64,000 nt of DNA, taken from NCBI GenBank assembly GCA_000799755.1, contig JUHI01000009.1, forward strand, positions 1 to 64,000. Reading direction: 5' to 3'. Source of the stretch: Martinezella tropici (GTDB lineage: Bacteria > Pseudomonadota > Alphaproteobacteria > Rhizobiales > Rhizobiaceae). Position 1 is the first letter of the stretch, and every line of letters begins with the position of its first letter. Shown piece by piece: positions 1-8,753 of the stretch. The position numbers were made by a program, and so were the translations under genes. Under the pieces are notes generated by a model. It was not told the DNA's origin, made no database searches, and saw only the letters and a list, made by a program, of their open reading frames with translations.

Positions 1-231
1 ACCCGCGAGCCGCTTCTTGCCCGCTTCGAGGAATTCCTTCGACCAGCTATAATACAGGCTCTCGGCGATCCCTTCGCGGCGGCAGATCGCAGCGATGCTG
101 TCTTCGCCACGCAGGCCTTCCAGCACGATGCGGATTTTATCCTCGGCTGAATGGTGCTTGCGCGTCGCCCGGCGGATATCCTTGATCGTCTTTTCGGCCG
201 CCGATGTCTGCGGCCCGGTTTTCTGTCTCAT
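1..231 (-). CDS. IS3-family transposase OrfA, N-terminal part
   Basis: The minus strand carries an open frame of 77 codons from an ATG at 231 running off the window edge. Residues from about 26 on (HHSAEDKIRIVLEGLRGED, then AAICRREGIAESLYYSWSKE) are the helix-turn-helix region typical of the small OrfA protein of IS3-family elements, which binds the element ends and is joined to OrfB by frameshifting in the active transposase. The upstream leader and terminus fit an IS left end. OrfB and the frameshift site would lie beyond position 1. The family call is firm, the subgroup unknown. Confidence 0.75.
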   Translation of the reverse strand, partial: MRQKTGPQTSAAEKTIKDIRRATRKHHSAEDKIRIVLEGLRGEDSIAAICRREGIAESLYYSWSKEFLEAGKKRLAG

Positions 232-320
232 CTTCGCTTCCTTTGATAGAGCTACGATGAGCCGAAAATCCTCTCTTCTCAATTAAACCAATTCTGTCTC
301 AAGGGCGCTGATGTCGGACA
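1..320 (-). mobile_element. End of an IS3-type insertion sequence (cut by window edge)
   Basis: The first 320 bases read, on the minus strand, as the left end of an insertion sequence: a terminus starting TGTCCGACATCAGCGCCC, about 90 bases of leader, then a transposase OrfA start. The boundary at 320/321 is inferred. The minus-strand terminus starts with TG, and just to its right a TniB-like frame begins abruptly without its N-terminal part. The other end and the target duplication lie outside the window. Confidence 0.6.
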
Positions 321-1115
321 GTGGTCGACTACTGCTTGGAGACTGGCCTGTTCCCGGAAGGCACGCCGCGGAATCTCGTCGTCCAGCTCCAGCGCAAGGT
401 CATCTACGTTTCGGTCAGCGGCACATCGACCCTGACATCGCTTTTGGAAGACATCCTCCGTGCATTTGGTGACCCCAAACCGCAGCGAGGGACGCAGGGC
501 CACAAGAAAGAACGTATATTGAACTACATCTGGGAATTCGGCACCGAACTTCTCATCTTCGACGAAATGAATCACCTGAAGATCGGGGCCAAGTCTGGTT
601 CGATACATATGGAAGCCACCAGGGTTCACAACACCTTGAAGGATTTCCTCCTCGGCGGCTGCCCTGTGGTGTTCGTTGGAACCGGCGAAGCGGAGGGGAA
701 GGTATTCAGCGACCTCCAGATCAGGGCCAGATGCAAAGAAAGGCTTTTCATCGGACCGCTGACCTGGAAAAATAAGGCGCATCAATCGGCCTATAAGGAG
801 TTCTGCGCGCTGCTAGGCCTGGAACTGAAAAGTCTCGGCCTCTTTCCAGTCCGCAGCAACTTCCTCACACGAGCCATACCGAGGTGCCTTTTCTTCGCAT
901 CGGGCGGCTACTTTGGCCATACAACGAACATCGTCGCACTGGCGGCCCGATACGCGCTCGAAGAGGGCGCCGATAACGTTGGTTGGGAGCACCTCAAGGC
1001 CGCGTCGGCCGAGTACACCATTTTCAATGGCCTGGCTAAATACAATCCATTCGAACGGGAAGAGCGAGAGCAGGAGCAACTGAAGGCAGCTTCTACGGAG
1101 ATGCTCGATGCGTAG
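321..1115 (+). pseudogene. tniB: tniB-like AAA+ ATPase gene, 5'-truncated by an IS
   Basis: TniB/TnsC-type ATPases bind ATP and DNA and pass target-site information from TniQ to the transposase. The 264 readable codons carry a Walker B motif (LLIFDE, about residues 77-82), a sensor-like VFVGTGEAEGK stretch near 130, and a C-terminal part matching the TniB layout. The Walker A P-loop, normally ahead of this region, is missing. An in-frame stop lies just upstream at 309, inside the IS end. The GTG at 321 is merely the first possible start after the junction. The 3' end overlaps the next gene by 8 bases, as in intact tniB-tniQ operons. Probably non-functional. Confidence 0.7.
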
Positions 1116-2952
1116 TGCACAGGCGGACCAGGGCTTGGTCGAACACCTTGAAGGTCGGGCGCGCAACATTGGGCGCGTTCTCGCGATATCTTCGTGCCCT
1201 AACCCGAAGGAGGGCATCAAAGAAGTCGCGTTCAGGGCCGCCTCGACGAACGGGTTCCAATCTACGGGCTTGGTCGTGGAGCTCGCCCGATCGAGGTCGT
1301 TCCGCAGCTTACAAGGCGTCCATGAGGGGTTCGCCGAAGATCTGGACCGCCTCGTCGACGTGCTCGGCATCCGCAAGGATACCGAGCACGTCAAGCAACT
1401 ACTTGCGCAAAAGGGAATGGCTGGAAAGGACTGGGTGCAACTTCTCGGCATCGACATTCGGCGCGGTCACCTTGCAAAGGAGCGGCGCGTCGCACCGCGA
1501 ACTCTGCGGTTGAATGATTGTCAGAACTCTCTGTGGGCACTCCGGCCGTTCAGTTTCGATTTGTCGACAAAGGAAGCGCTTCTTGATCATTGCCCCGTAT
1601 GTACGCGGAAGCTTGGGTGGCTGCGTACGTTCGGCCCTTCGTTCTGCGACAAATGCCCAAACAATGCAAATCCCAGCAAGGGCGGCGTCGACCTCCGTGA
1701 TTTTCCCCAGCCGGACGTCGATATCGAGGACGAGGAGGCGATCCAGTTCGTAGCGGAGCTCTTGGATTTGAGTATAGGGCAAAGAGGTTGCCTCCATCCT
1801 GATCTGTCGAACAGCCGTCCAGGAGCCATTTTCCAACTCATCGTCGAGATCGCCGGCCGGTTGGAAGAAAGGCCATCAGGCTGGGGTCGCGCCCTGAGAC
1901 CTCGTTCGATCGAGCAGGGGGCGCGTGCCCTACTCAACTGGCCTGAGGGCTACCACGCACTCAAGAACGACGTCGCCGCAGCTTGGACTGGGCGCAAATC
2001 GGCGCTTGACGGACTACATCTCGTTACGAGACTTCCTGCAGAGATACGTGGCGTGATCAAGTCGCAAGACGAGGAATTCAAACGACGACGCGCGGCGCGC
2101 AGGGTTCGCCTGGCCCAGCCATGTGCGCCCGACGAACCAGTGAGACTGCGCTGGTCCATTCGTCACTCGGGGCGCGCGTTCGAACGACTGATTAATTCCG
2201 TCGACGCTGTCTCCCAGATCGAAGCCATCGTGACGCTGCTGCGACACGACAGACAGGCACGGCTGATTGCCGCCGACCTTGGATTGCCGCTTCCTAATCT
2301 TATCGACCTATACGGCGCCGGCATGCTGCCGGAAATGGATGCCCTGATGAAAGGAGCATGGGCGCCGCCCTGCCGGGCTTTCGACGTCTCGCTTTTCGCC
2401 GTCGCACGTCGAGCTGCTGCGGACACTCTCGATCACGGTCGTCAGCTTGATCTTTTTTCCGCTGCGTCGGCGTTCGGACATCTAAACGGTAGCGGATGGG
2501 TTGCTGTGCTGAACGCGATCTTTGATTGCGATCTGGAAGTTACGCTAGGCCCTTCAAGAGTTCCTCTCGTAAGGAGGATGCGAACCAACGATTTTGAAGG
2601 CCTGCGCAAAATTATGTCGAGCTTCTCCGATCGATCGCCTTCGGATCTAATCCCAATGACACGACAGGAGATGTCAGTGGCGATCGGGAAATCGATGGCA
2701 ACGACCAATAGCTTAGTCCATGCCGGAATGTTGGCGAGAAACGCCTCCGGAGCCGACGTCGCCGAATTCAAGAAGCGATGGATGCTCCCGTCAGATGCGG
2801 AAGTCTTCTTGTCGTTGAGTATCTGTTCGGAGCGGCGCAACGTCCGTGCGTTGCTTGCCGATGAAGGAGTACCAAGCCTTTTGGCAGGCAATCTCAAGCT
2901 CTGGTCGCGGCCAGCCGTGATCGCGTTGTTCCCAAATCCGTTCATCAAATAA
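1108..2952 (+). CDS. TniQ-like protein 1 (614 aa), target selector of a Tn7/Tni-type transposon
   Basis: TniQ/TnsD proteins recognise the target site and recruit the TniB-type ATPase. Residues about 25-52 fit the conserved TniQ start (proline and acidic residues, then FRAASTNGFQS). A zinc-ribbon follows with C162, C165, C180 and C183, then the motif DLRDFPQP. The remaining 400 residues are TnsD-like in length but not individually recognised. The ATG overlaps the end of the tniB remnant, so the two were translated together. The product shares its motif order with the gene at 3074. With no intact tniB or transposase visible, it is probably stranded. Family call good, exact target unknown. Confidence 0.65.
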   Translation: MRSAQADQGLVEHLEGRARNIGRVLAISSCPNPKEGIKEVAFRAASTNGFQSTGLVVELARSRSFRSLQGVHEGFAEDLDRLVDVLGIRKDTEHVKQLLAQKGMAGKDWVQLLGIDIRRGHLAKERRVAPRTLRLNDCQNSLWALRPFSFDLSTKEALLDHCPVCTRKLGWLRTFGPSFCDKCPNNANPSKGGVDLRDFPQPDVDIEDEEAIQFVAELLDLSIGQRGCLHPDLSNSRPGAIFQLIVEIAGRLEERPSGWGRALRPRSIEQGARALLNWPEGYHALKNDVAAAWTGRKSALDGLHLVTRLPAEIRGVIKSQDEEFKRRRAARRVRLAQPCAPDEPVRLRWSIRHSGRAFERLINSVDAVSQIEAIVTLLRHDRQARLIAADLGLPLPNLIDLYGAGMLPEMDALMKGAWAPPCRAFDVSLFAVARRAAADTLDHGRQLDLFSAASAFGHLNGSGWVAVLNAIFDCDLEVTLGPSRVPLVRRMRTNDFEGLRKIMSSFSDRSPSDLIPMTRQEMSVAIGKSMATTNSLVHAGMLARNASGADVAEFKKRWMLPSDAEVFLSLSICSERRNVRALLADEGVPSLLAGNLKLWSRPAVIALFPNPFIK

Positions 2953-3073
2953 TCTTAAGAAGCAAGGAAGACGCCCCCTCGGGAGCTCAAGCACTCCACG
3001 TACTTCCCGACGGTGCTATCGCCTCGATCAACGTCGACAGTATCGACAGTACACGCCGCCATCGCTCTGACCG

Positions 3074-5089
3074 GTGGAGGAAGACGCGATTCCTTTCCAT
3101 TCAAACTATCGCGCAGCGTCGTTAACTCAGGAGCAACAATTGCACGTAAACAATACCATAATCGTGCCCAACCCACGGGGCGAGTTCTTCGGTCACCCCG
3201 TTGAGCCGTCGGTTTCGGTCGCATTACGAAGAAGCCAGTTGCTAGGGCGGCGCATGCCCATATCGGTCACACCGCAATCGGATGAGGGGCTTCCAGAGAT
3301 ATTTTTTCGGGCCATGAGCCGTAACGGATATCAGTCGGCCTCCAAGTTTTGGCAAATCGTGGGGTGTGACCCAAAGCGAATATTCGAGCCACGAAACTTC
3401 GTTGACCTAACGATCGATGATAGAAGCTTGAGCGACTTTCTTGGAACGCCTAATGGGCCAGGCGATATCAGACCGCTTCGCTATGTGAACGGCGGAAAGG
3501 GCGTCGTGTCTTTTTTTGGTGCTCCCCTCAAAGTCGGACGTCTCGCCGGCCATAGAAGGGTTTCACCTACCTTCCTCGCTGGACATGGTTACATGAGGGC
3601 CATCTGGTCAGTGCTACCTATCGGGTTCGATCCCACGAATTTCGAGCACCTGCTAGACCGCTGTCCGGTATGCAATGTCCAACTGAAGTTTTCGCGGACC
3701 ATGGGACTTTACTCGTGCCAAACATGCGCAGACGGCTCGGAGAGCAGTCGCGGCATAACGGATTTGCGTGATTATCCTCAGCCCGTGGTGGAGCTCGACA
3801 CTTACGAGAATCTGCAGTTGTGCTGTTCGCTGATCGAGCCAGGGCTCTCGCCAGATCGGTCGCTACCGGAATCGATCCATCCAGAGCTTCGGTCATTTGA
3901 TCGCGGCCAGATCTTCGAACTGATCGTTTTGATGGCGTTTTTGCTAGACAGAGCGAGCGGCGCGCCTCGAAAGTCAGCATGCTCACCTTTCGCACTTGAT
4001 AAGTCCACGGCGGCGGTTCGCACTTGGCCCCGAGGGTTGTTCGAGCTCAATGACGAGGTAGCGAGCATGACGAAACCCCTGCGGAGAAGGCGCGATTTCA
4101 GAAGTCCTATTTTTGAAGCTGTGCAGGCGAACTATTTTCTGTTTGGAAGTGATTTCGTCCAAATGTTGCGCAATCAAATTCGATCGGGCACTGCCCCACG
4201 CGACCTCACCAAAGAGAAGGCTCTCAATGGATATCATCACGTTCTCCCAGACAGACGAACCTGGAAATCAGGCGGTTTCGATACCCAGATTGCGGAGGAA
4301 AGGCTTGTGTACGCTGCCACCCTTGCCGCTAGTTCTCGGTCAGTGCTTCAAGAGCATAAGTCTACTGGGTTGCCGCTTATCGAGCTTGTCCAGTTGTATG
4401 AAAGTGGACTCGCGTTGTGTCCAGACCATAGTTTGAGGAGATTGTTTCAAGGCAATAACGACGTAGACTTGGCGACAATGATTGGACGCGTAGCGGACAA
4501 ATTCGAAGGCGGCGGTATCTCGGTGTACAACCTTGCCATCGCTGAAAGGAGCGGAGGCATTTATTGGTCAGGTGTGTTGCGTCATGTAGCTACCGGTAGA
4601 CTGCCGGTAGCCGTCGTGCCAGGTAGCGGCCCGTTGGTACGAAGGCTCAGGGTTCAGAACGCGATGCTGGTGACCCAACTTTTTGATCGGGGTGAGGCAA
4701 CGGATGCTTTTGACAAAGTCGCACTTCTGAATGGTGAGGCCGCTTTCTACATCGGCGTAGGACGCGAAATATCGGCGTTGTTGAGTAGCGGGCTTCTCCT
4801 TCCAGGCGAACTGACGTTCTCCGCGGTACGACAGTTCCGGAAGCAATACGTGTCTGGTGCGGAAATAACTAGATGCTTGGCGCTTTTGAACTTTCCCGAA
4901 AGATCGAGTGCCTCAATTTTCAAGCAGTTGAGGCAAGAGGGGATACTGTCGGTCCATTCCCAGCCCAAAATCATGCATCGAGCTGCGTTCAATGAATTTC
5001 TGGCAAAGAGCGGTTGCCACTATCCAGCTTCGTGTCAAACTTCTGATGGCGATAAGGTGGGCGACGCGCCAGAGAATCGACTTTTTTGA
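3074..5089 (+). CDS. TniQ-like protein 2 (671 aa), diverged paralogue of the preceding gene
   Basis: This protein repeats the plan of the gene before it. Residues about 61-88 (ISVTPQSDEGLPEIFFRAMS, then RNGYQS) form the TniQ start; C197, C200, C215 and C218 form a zinc ribbon, followed by DLRDYPQP. A long C-terminal region matches the paralogue in layout (shared PLVRR...LRVQN/RMRTND segment). The GTG at 3074 gives about 60 residues ahead of the conserved part; a later start, for example the ATG at 3254, is possible. The 120-base gap from the first paralogue contains a short repeat of TATCGACAGTA type. The gene is more AT-rich than its chromosomal neighbours, consistent with transfer. Two TniQ-type proteins suggest two targeting routes. 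Confidence 0.6.
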   Translation: MEEDAIPFHSNYRAASLTQEQQLHVNNTIIVPNPRGEFFGHPVEPSVSVALRRSQLLGRRMPISVTPQSDEGLPEIFFRAMSRNGYQSASKFWQIVGCDPKRIFEPRNFVDLTIDDRSLSDFLGTPNGPGDIRPLRYVNGGKGVVSFFGAPLKVGRLAGHRRVSPTFLAGHGYMRAIWSVLPIGFDPTNFEHLLDRCPVCNVQLKFSRTMGLYSCQTCADGSESSRGITDLRDYPQPVVELDTYENLQLCCSLIEPGLSPDRSLPESIHPELRSFDRGQIFELIVLMAFLLDRASGAPRKSACSPFALDKSTAAVRTWPRGLFELNDEVASMTKPLRRRRDFRSPIFEAVQANYFLFGSDFVQMLRNQIRSGTAPRDLTKEKALNGYHHVLPDRRTWKSGGFDTQIAEERLVYAATLAASSRSVLQEHKSTGLPLIELVQLYESGLALCPDHSLRRLFQGNNDVDLATMIGRVADKFEGGGISVYNLAIAERSGGIYWSGVLRHVATGRLPVAVVPGSGPLVRRLRVQNAMLVTQLFDRGEATDAFDKVALLNGEAAFYIGVGREISALLSSGLLLPGELTFSAVRQFRKQYVSGAEITRCLALLNFPERSSASIFKQLRQEGILSVHSQPKIMHRAAFNEFLAKSGCHYPASCQTSDGDKVGDAPENRLF

Positions 5090-5105
5090 ATTCGATCAAA
5101 TGAAG

Positions 5106-5309
5106 TCAATACCTTAGGAGAGTCGCTTTCGATTGGTTTCGACACAGGGTCCGATCCGGCGGAAGGCCGCGCGCATTGACGTCATCGATCAGATGAGCGG
5201 GAAAGCGAGTGGCGATCTCGTCGAGCGTGTGCTGCGCGGTCCTCTGAATTTTACGAACGCGCAAGAGGGTGAAAAGGCGAGAGGTCTCGTCCAATGCCGT
5301 GCCAGCCAT
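5106..5309 (-). CDS. Small hypothetical protein (67 aa) whose 3' end crosses the transposon junction
   Basis: A minus-strand frame starts at an ATG at 5309, preceded by a good ribosome-binding site (AAGGAG, 8 bases away), and runs 67 codons. The protein (MAGTALDETSRLFTLLRVRK onward) is not recognised; it looks like a small soluble helical protein. The last 12 or so codons (CRNQSKATLLRY) lie beyond the inferred transposon end at 5144, so the native C-terminus was probably replaced. It is divergent from the LysR gene, with which it shares a promoter region holding two direct repeats. Existence of the gene is supported mainly by its start signal. Confidence 0.5.
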   Translation of the reverse strand: MAGTALDETSRLFTLLRVRKIQRTAQHTLDEIATRFPAHLIDDVNARGLPPDRTLCRNQSKATLLRY

Positions 5310-5357
5310 GGTTCTTTGCTCCTTTAAGGCTGTCTGCGTGAATTTCCATTGCATCTA

Positions 5358-5404
5358 ATATGGTGCTTCATTGACATTCAGACAAATGAAATGATATGGT
5401 GCTT
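5358..5404. promoter_or_regulatory. Pair of 11-bp direct repeats between a small gene and lysR
   Basis: ATATGGTGCTT occurs exactly at 5358-5368 and again at 5394-5404, 36 bases apart, in the AT-rich gap between the divergent small gene and the LysR gene. LysR-type regulators usually bind in such divergent intervals and repress their own gene, so these are candidate operator half-sites. The second copy ends 29 bases before the LysR start. The binding protein is inferred. Confidence 0.45.
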
Positions 5405-5433
5405 AAGATCAGAAAAATTGAAAGGTAACCGAT

Positions 5434-6333
5434 ATGACCGTACCGTTCCGCCGGCCCATACCGTTGCTTGACAATGAAGTTCTGCGTACCTTCGTCGCGA
5501 TCGCCGAAACGGGGAATTTCTCGACTGCGGCCGATGCTGTCTTTCGCACGCCGTCAGCCGTTTCGATGCAGATCAAGAAGCTGGAAGAGCAGCTCGGCGT
5601 CACGCTTTTCCTGCGCGACGCGCGCTCGGTTAGCCTGACGCAGCACGGCGAGATGCTGCTTTCCTATGCCCGCAACATTCTGGCGCTTTCCAACGAGGCG
5701 GTATCGCGCTTCATCATGCCCGAGCTTAGCGGCGTGGTGCGTCTCGGCGCCCCCGACGATATCGGCGAGCGACTGCTGCCGAGTATCTTGAAGAGCTTTT
5801 CCGAAAGCTACCCCGGTATTATGGTCGATGTAACAGTCGATATGAGCATCCAGCTTAAAAAGCGCATCGAGGAGCAGCGGCTGGATCTGGCGCTGATCAA
5901 TTGCGCAACGCGGCCTTTCCCGACGGAAGGCGAGGTGATCTATACGGAGCGCCTCGTCTGGGCCGGCGCCAAGTGCGGCACCGCCTATCGCCGCGATCCG
6001 CTGCCGATCTCCATCTGGGAAGAGGGCTGTATCTGGCGGTCGGAAGCGATGGCGCAGCTGGAGCGGCAGAAGCGCGCCTATCGCGTTTCCTATCTCAGCG
6101 CGCATACGATGGCACAGCGCGCGGCGATCGTTTCCGACCTTGCCGTCGCGCCGTTCCCGCGCTCCTACATCACCGACGATATGGAGATCCTCGGACCGAA
6201 TGAAGGGTTGCCGGAACTGACGTCGTTCGACATTCGTTTGCTGACGGCCTCGCAGATGACCGGGCCTATGAAGGCGGTGGCCGACAGCATTCGCCAGGCT
6301 TTCGTCGAAATCGGGCGCAAGATGGCCGCGTGA
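5434..6333 (+). CDS. LysR-family transcriptional regulator
   Basis: A 299-residue protein with the LysR plan. An N-terminal winged helix-turn-helix lies at about residues 12-70 (LRTFVAIAETGNFSTAADAV, then SAVSMQIKKLEEQLGVTLF), followed by a periplasmic-binding-protein-like effector domain to the end. It faces the corrinoid methyltransferase operon convergently (stop 18 bases from that of the ASKHA gene). This makes it a candidate regulator of the module, but it could equally serve the small gene divergent from it. The ligand is unknown. The start follows GAAAGGTAACCGAT. Family assignment is certain. Confidence 0.9.
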   Translation: MTVPFRRPIPLLDNEVLRTFVAIAETGNFSTAADAVFRTPSAVSMQIKKLEEQLGVTLFLRDARSVSLTQHGEMLLSYARNILALSNEAVSRFIMPELSGVVRLGAPDDIGERLLPSILKSFSESYPGIMVDVTVDMSIQLKKRIEEQRLDLALINCATRPFPTEGEVIYTERLVWAGAKCGTAYRRDPLPISIWEEGCIWRSEAMAQLERQKRAYRVSYLSAHTMAQRAAIVSDLAVAPFPRSYITDDMEILGPNEGLPELTSFDIRLLTASQMTGPMKAVADSIRQAFVEIGRKMAA

Positions 6334-6351
6334 CACGCGGCCAGTTGTTTT

Positions 6352-8394
6352 CTACTCGCGGCTGCGGCGACGTCTGCGGCCGCCGGCTTCTCCGCCATCA
6401 TCCGACGCTTGCTTGCGCTCCGGCAAGGTTATGACCTTGCTGAGTTCGGGGAAGCTGTCCACCTTGTTCGGCAGAGCCATGGCGTAGACGAAATGCTCCT
6501 GAAACTTTGATTCAAGCGCTGTTTCTATCTTCTCGATTTTCCTGACTGTTTCCTCGATCTCGCGACGGTAGCCGCGGTTGAGCAGCGCCATGCGCGCGCC
6601 GGTGCCCGCGGCATTGCCGACGGCCTTGACCTTGTCGAGATTGCAGTCGGGTATCAGGCCCAGCACCATCGCATATTTCGGATCGATGAAGGTGCCGAAG
6701 GCGCCTGCAAGGCCGATGCGGTCGACATGCCCGATTCCCTGCTTGTCCATCAGCAGCTTGACACCGGCATAAAGTGCCGCCTTGGCGAGCTGGATGGCGC
6801 GGATGTCGTTCTGGGTGACCGTGATACGCGGTTCGCCGTCGCGCAGCAGGTAGGAGAAGGTACGGCCGTTCTGCAGGATGCGCGGCGAGCGCGCCGCCAT
6901 CGAGCCGTCGACGACGCCGTCTTCCGAGATGATGCCGGTCAGGAACATTTCGGCGACGACCTCGATAATGGCCGAGCCGCAGATGCCTGTTACGCCGACC
7001 TTGGCTGCGGCTTCTTCGAAACCTGGCTCATCCGACCACGGCTCGATGCCGATGACGCGGTAGCGCGGTTCCAGCGTTATCGGATCGATGCGCACGCGCT
7101 CGATGGCGCCGGGTGCCGCGCGCTGGCCACTCGAAATCTCGGCGCCTTCGAAAGCGGGGCCGGTCGGGGAGGAGGCAGCAACGACGCGATGGCGGTTGCC
7201 GAGCACGATTTCGGCATTGGTGCCGATATCGACCAGCAACATCATCTCATCCTGGCGATGCGGCCCCTCGGCGAGCGTGGCGGCGGCGGCATCGGCGCCG
7301 ACGTGGCCAGCGATGCAGGGCAGCATGTAGATGCGGGTGCCTGTATTCATCGGCAAGCCGATCTCGGCCGATTTCAAATGCACAGCACCGGAGACGGCAA
7401 GTGCGAAAGGAGCGCCGCCAAGCTCGGTCGGGTCGATGCCGAGAAAGAGATGATGCATGATCGGATTGCCAACGAAGACGGCGTTCAGAATATCCTCGCG
7501 CGACACGCCGCCATCGGTGCAGACCTTGTCGATCAATCCGTTCAAGGCTTCGCGCACCGCGTTGGTCATGGCCTCGCGGCCGTCCGGGTTCATCATCACG
7601 TAGGAAACGCGGCTCATCAAATCCTCGCCGAAGCGGATCTGTGGGTTGGAGGCGCCGGCCGATGCGACGGTTCGGCCCGAGAGCAGCGACGACAAGTGCA
7701 TGGCGATCGTCGTCGAGCCGATATCGCAGGCGATGCCGTAGGCCTCGTTCTTCAGGCCGGGATAGAGCGCGATGAGGCGCGGGCGCTCGCTGTCCTGATC
7801 GCGATGGATGGCGGCGGTTACCTTCCATTCGCCCTTGCGTAGGATCGACTGCACATGCGGAATGAGATGAAAATCAACTTCGAGATTGTCGTATTTCCAG
7901 TCTGCCGCAATCGCCGCCTTCAAGCGGTCGAGATCGCCAAGCGGCTTGTGCATGTCGGGCTCCTCGACCTCGACATAACACATATGCACTGCTGGATCGC
8001 GGGCGATGACACGCTCGTCGGCCGCCTTTCGCACCACCTGCGCATTGATGACGGTATCCTGAGGCACGTCGATGACGAGATCGCCCTGGATCAAGGCGGA
8101 ACAGGAGAGGCGGCGTCCCTCGGGCAGGTCGCGCACCTCGGCGTAGCGCCGCTCCTTCGGCCCGATCGGCGAAAGATGGTCGTTGGCCGAGACGATCTTA
8201 TGCTTGGCGAAATTGCCCTCCTGCACCGAAACCTGGCAGCGTCCGCAGGTCGCCCGACCACCGCAGACGCTTTCGACATAGACGCCGAGCTGCCGCGCAG
8301 CCTCGAGTACGGGCGTTCCTACCGGAAAATGGCCGCGCTTGCCGGAAGGCATGAAGAGGACGAGGGGTTTTGCGCTGTCGCTGGCTTCGGCCAC
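6352..8394 (-). CDS. Ferredoxin/ASKHA-domain reductive activator of corrinoid proteins (RACo/RamA type)
   Basis: Such proteins use a 2Fe-2S centre and ATP hydrolysis to reduce inactivated Co(II) corrinoid back to Co(I) in methyltransferase systems. The N-terminus carries C44, C50, C53 and C98 with the plant-type ferredoxin spacing. A linker region follows, and from about residue 215 an ASKHA nucleotide-binding fold with GIACDIGSTTIAMHL and LLVDIGTNAEIVLG. Length (680 aa) fits the family. The C-terminus ends in a basic tail (GGRRRRRSRE). GTG start, with AAAGG seven bases upstream. It is the last gene of the minus-strand methyl-transfer run and follows the 114-aa gene by 12 bases. Confidence 0.9.
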   Translation of the reverse strand: MAEASDSAKPLVLFMPSGKRGHFPVGTPVLEAARQLGVYVESVCGGRATCGRCQVSVQEGNFAKHKIVSANDHLSPIGPKERRYAEVRDLPEGRRLSCSALIQGDLVIDVPQDTVINAQVVRKAADERVIARDPAVHMCYVEVEEPDMHKPLGDLDRLKAAIAADWKYDNLEVDFHLIPHVQSILRKGEWKVTAAIHRDQDSERPRLIALYPGLKNEAYGIACDIGSTTIAMHLSSLLSGRTVASAGASNPQIRFGEDLMSRVSYVMMNPDGREAMTNAVREALNGLIDKVCTDGGVSREDILNAVFVGNPIMHHLFLGIDPTELGGAPFALAVSGAVHLKSAEIGLPMNTGTRIYMLPCIAGHVGADAAAATLAEGPHRQDEMMLLVDIGTNAEIVLGNRHRVVAASSPTGPAFEGAEISSGQRAAPGAIERVRIDPITLEPRYRVIGIEPWSDEPGFEEAAAKVGVTGICGSAIIEVVAEMFLTGIISEDGVVDGSMAARSPRILQNGRTFSYLLRDGEPRITVTQNDIRAIQLAKAALYAGVKLLMDKQGIGHVDRIGLAGAFGTFIDPKYAMVLGLIPDCNLDKVKAVGNAAGTGARMALLNRGYRREIEETVRKIEKIETALESKFQEHFVYAMALPNKVDSFPELSKVITLPERKQASDDGGEAGGRRRRRSRE

Positions 8395-8406
8395 GGATCA
8401 GCCTTT

Positions 8407-8751
8407 CTATTTGCTAAGGCGCCGCACGTTCGAGCGAACGCGCTTGCTGTATGGTTTGACGGCCGCGTGGGCGATCGAATTCGCCGCCCGTTGGGTCGAG
8501 GTCTTGCGCCCGGTCGCGATTGCGGTCATCGCCGCGATATTCTGCTCAGCCATCGCCATGTTCGCAGCGATGACGCTTTCACCCGCCGCCGCCATCTTTT
8601 CGGTGATCATGCGGTTGAATTCGGCCGTGTTGACGCGCCCGCCGGTCAGGGCCGTCATCCACATTTGCGAGAGGCGCATTCCCATTACCATGGGTGCCTC
8701 GATCCACAAGGTGGCGAGATCTTCGGAAAGGCGGCGGCTCGGATAGGTCAT
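8407..8751 (-). CDS. Small alanine/methionine-rich conserved protein in the corrinoid operon (114 aa)
   Basis: A 114-residue protein of unknown function, 2 bases downstream of the methyltetrahydrofolate methyltransferase gene and 12 bases upstream of the activator gene, so surely co-transcribed. The middle (about residues 45-80) is a methionine- and alanine-rich amphipathic helix, rather like phasins. The C-terminus is strongly basic (KPYSKRVRSNVRRLSK), like the ends of other proteins of this operon. No catalytic motif or signal peptide is visible. A scaffold or small subunit of the methyl-transfer complex is conceivable but unsupported beyond position. Confidence 0.7.
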   Translation of the reverse strand: MTYPSRRLSEDLATLWIEAPMVMGMRLSQMWMTALTGGRVNTAEFNRMITEKMAAAGESVIAANMAMAEQNIAAMTAIATGRKTSTQRAANSIAHAAVKPYSKRVRSNVRRLSK

Positions 8752-8753
8752 CG

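Larger units (their letters stand above)
321..5144 (+). mobile_element. Remnant of a Tn7/Tni-type transposon with tniB and two tniQ-like genes
   Basis: This block holds a 5'-truncated tniB-like ATPase gene and two tandem TniQ-like genes, all on the plus strand and visibly richer in A and T than the chromosomal genes to the right. The left part, where a tniA transposase gene is expected, was removed or separated by the insertion sequence ending at 320. The right limit is tentatively set at TTTCGACA ending at 5144: read inward this starts TGTCGAAACCAATCG, like the TGT...ACA ends of Tn7-like elements. The opposite end is not in the window, so the limit is an inference. Confidence 0.45.

Noticed and set aside
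321..1115. Treating the GTG at 321 as the start of an intact gene
   Set aside because: The product would lack the Walker A motif needed by TniB-type ATPases and the start coincides with an IS end.
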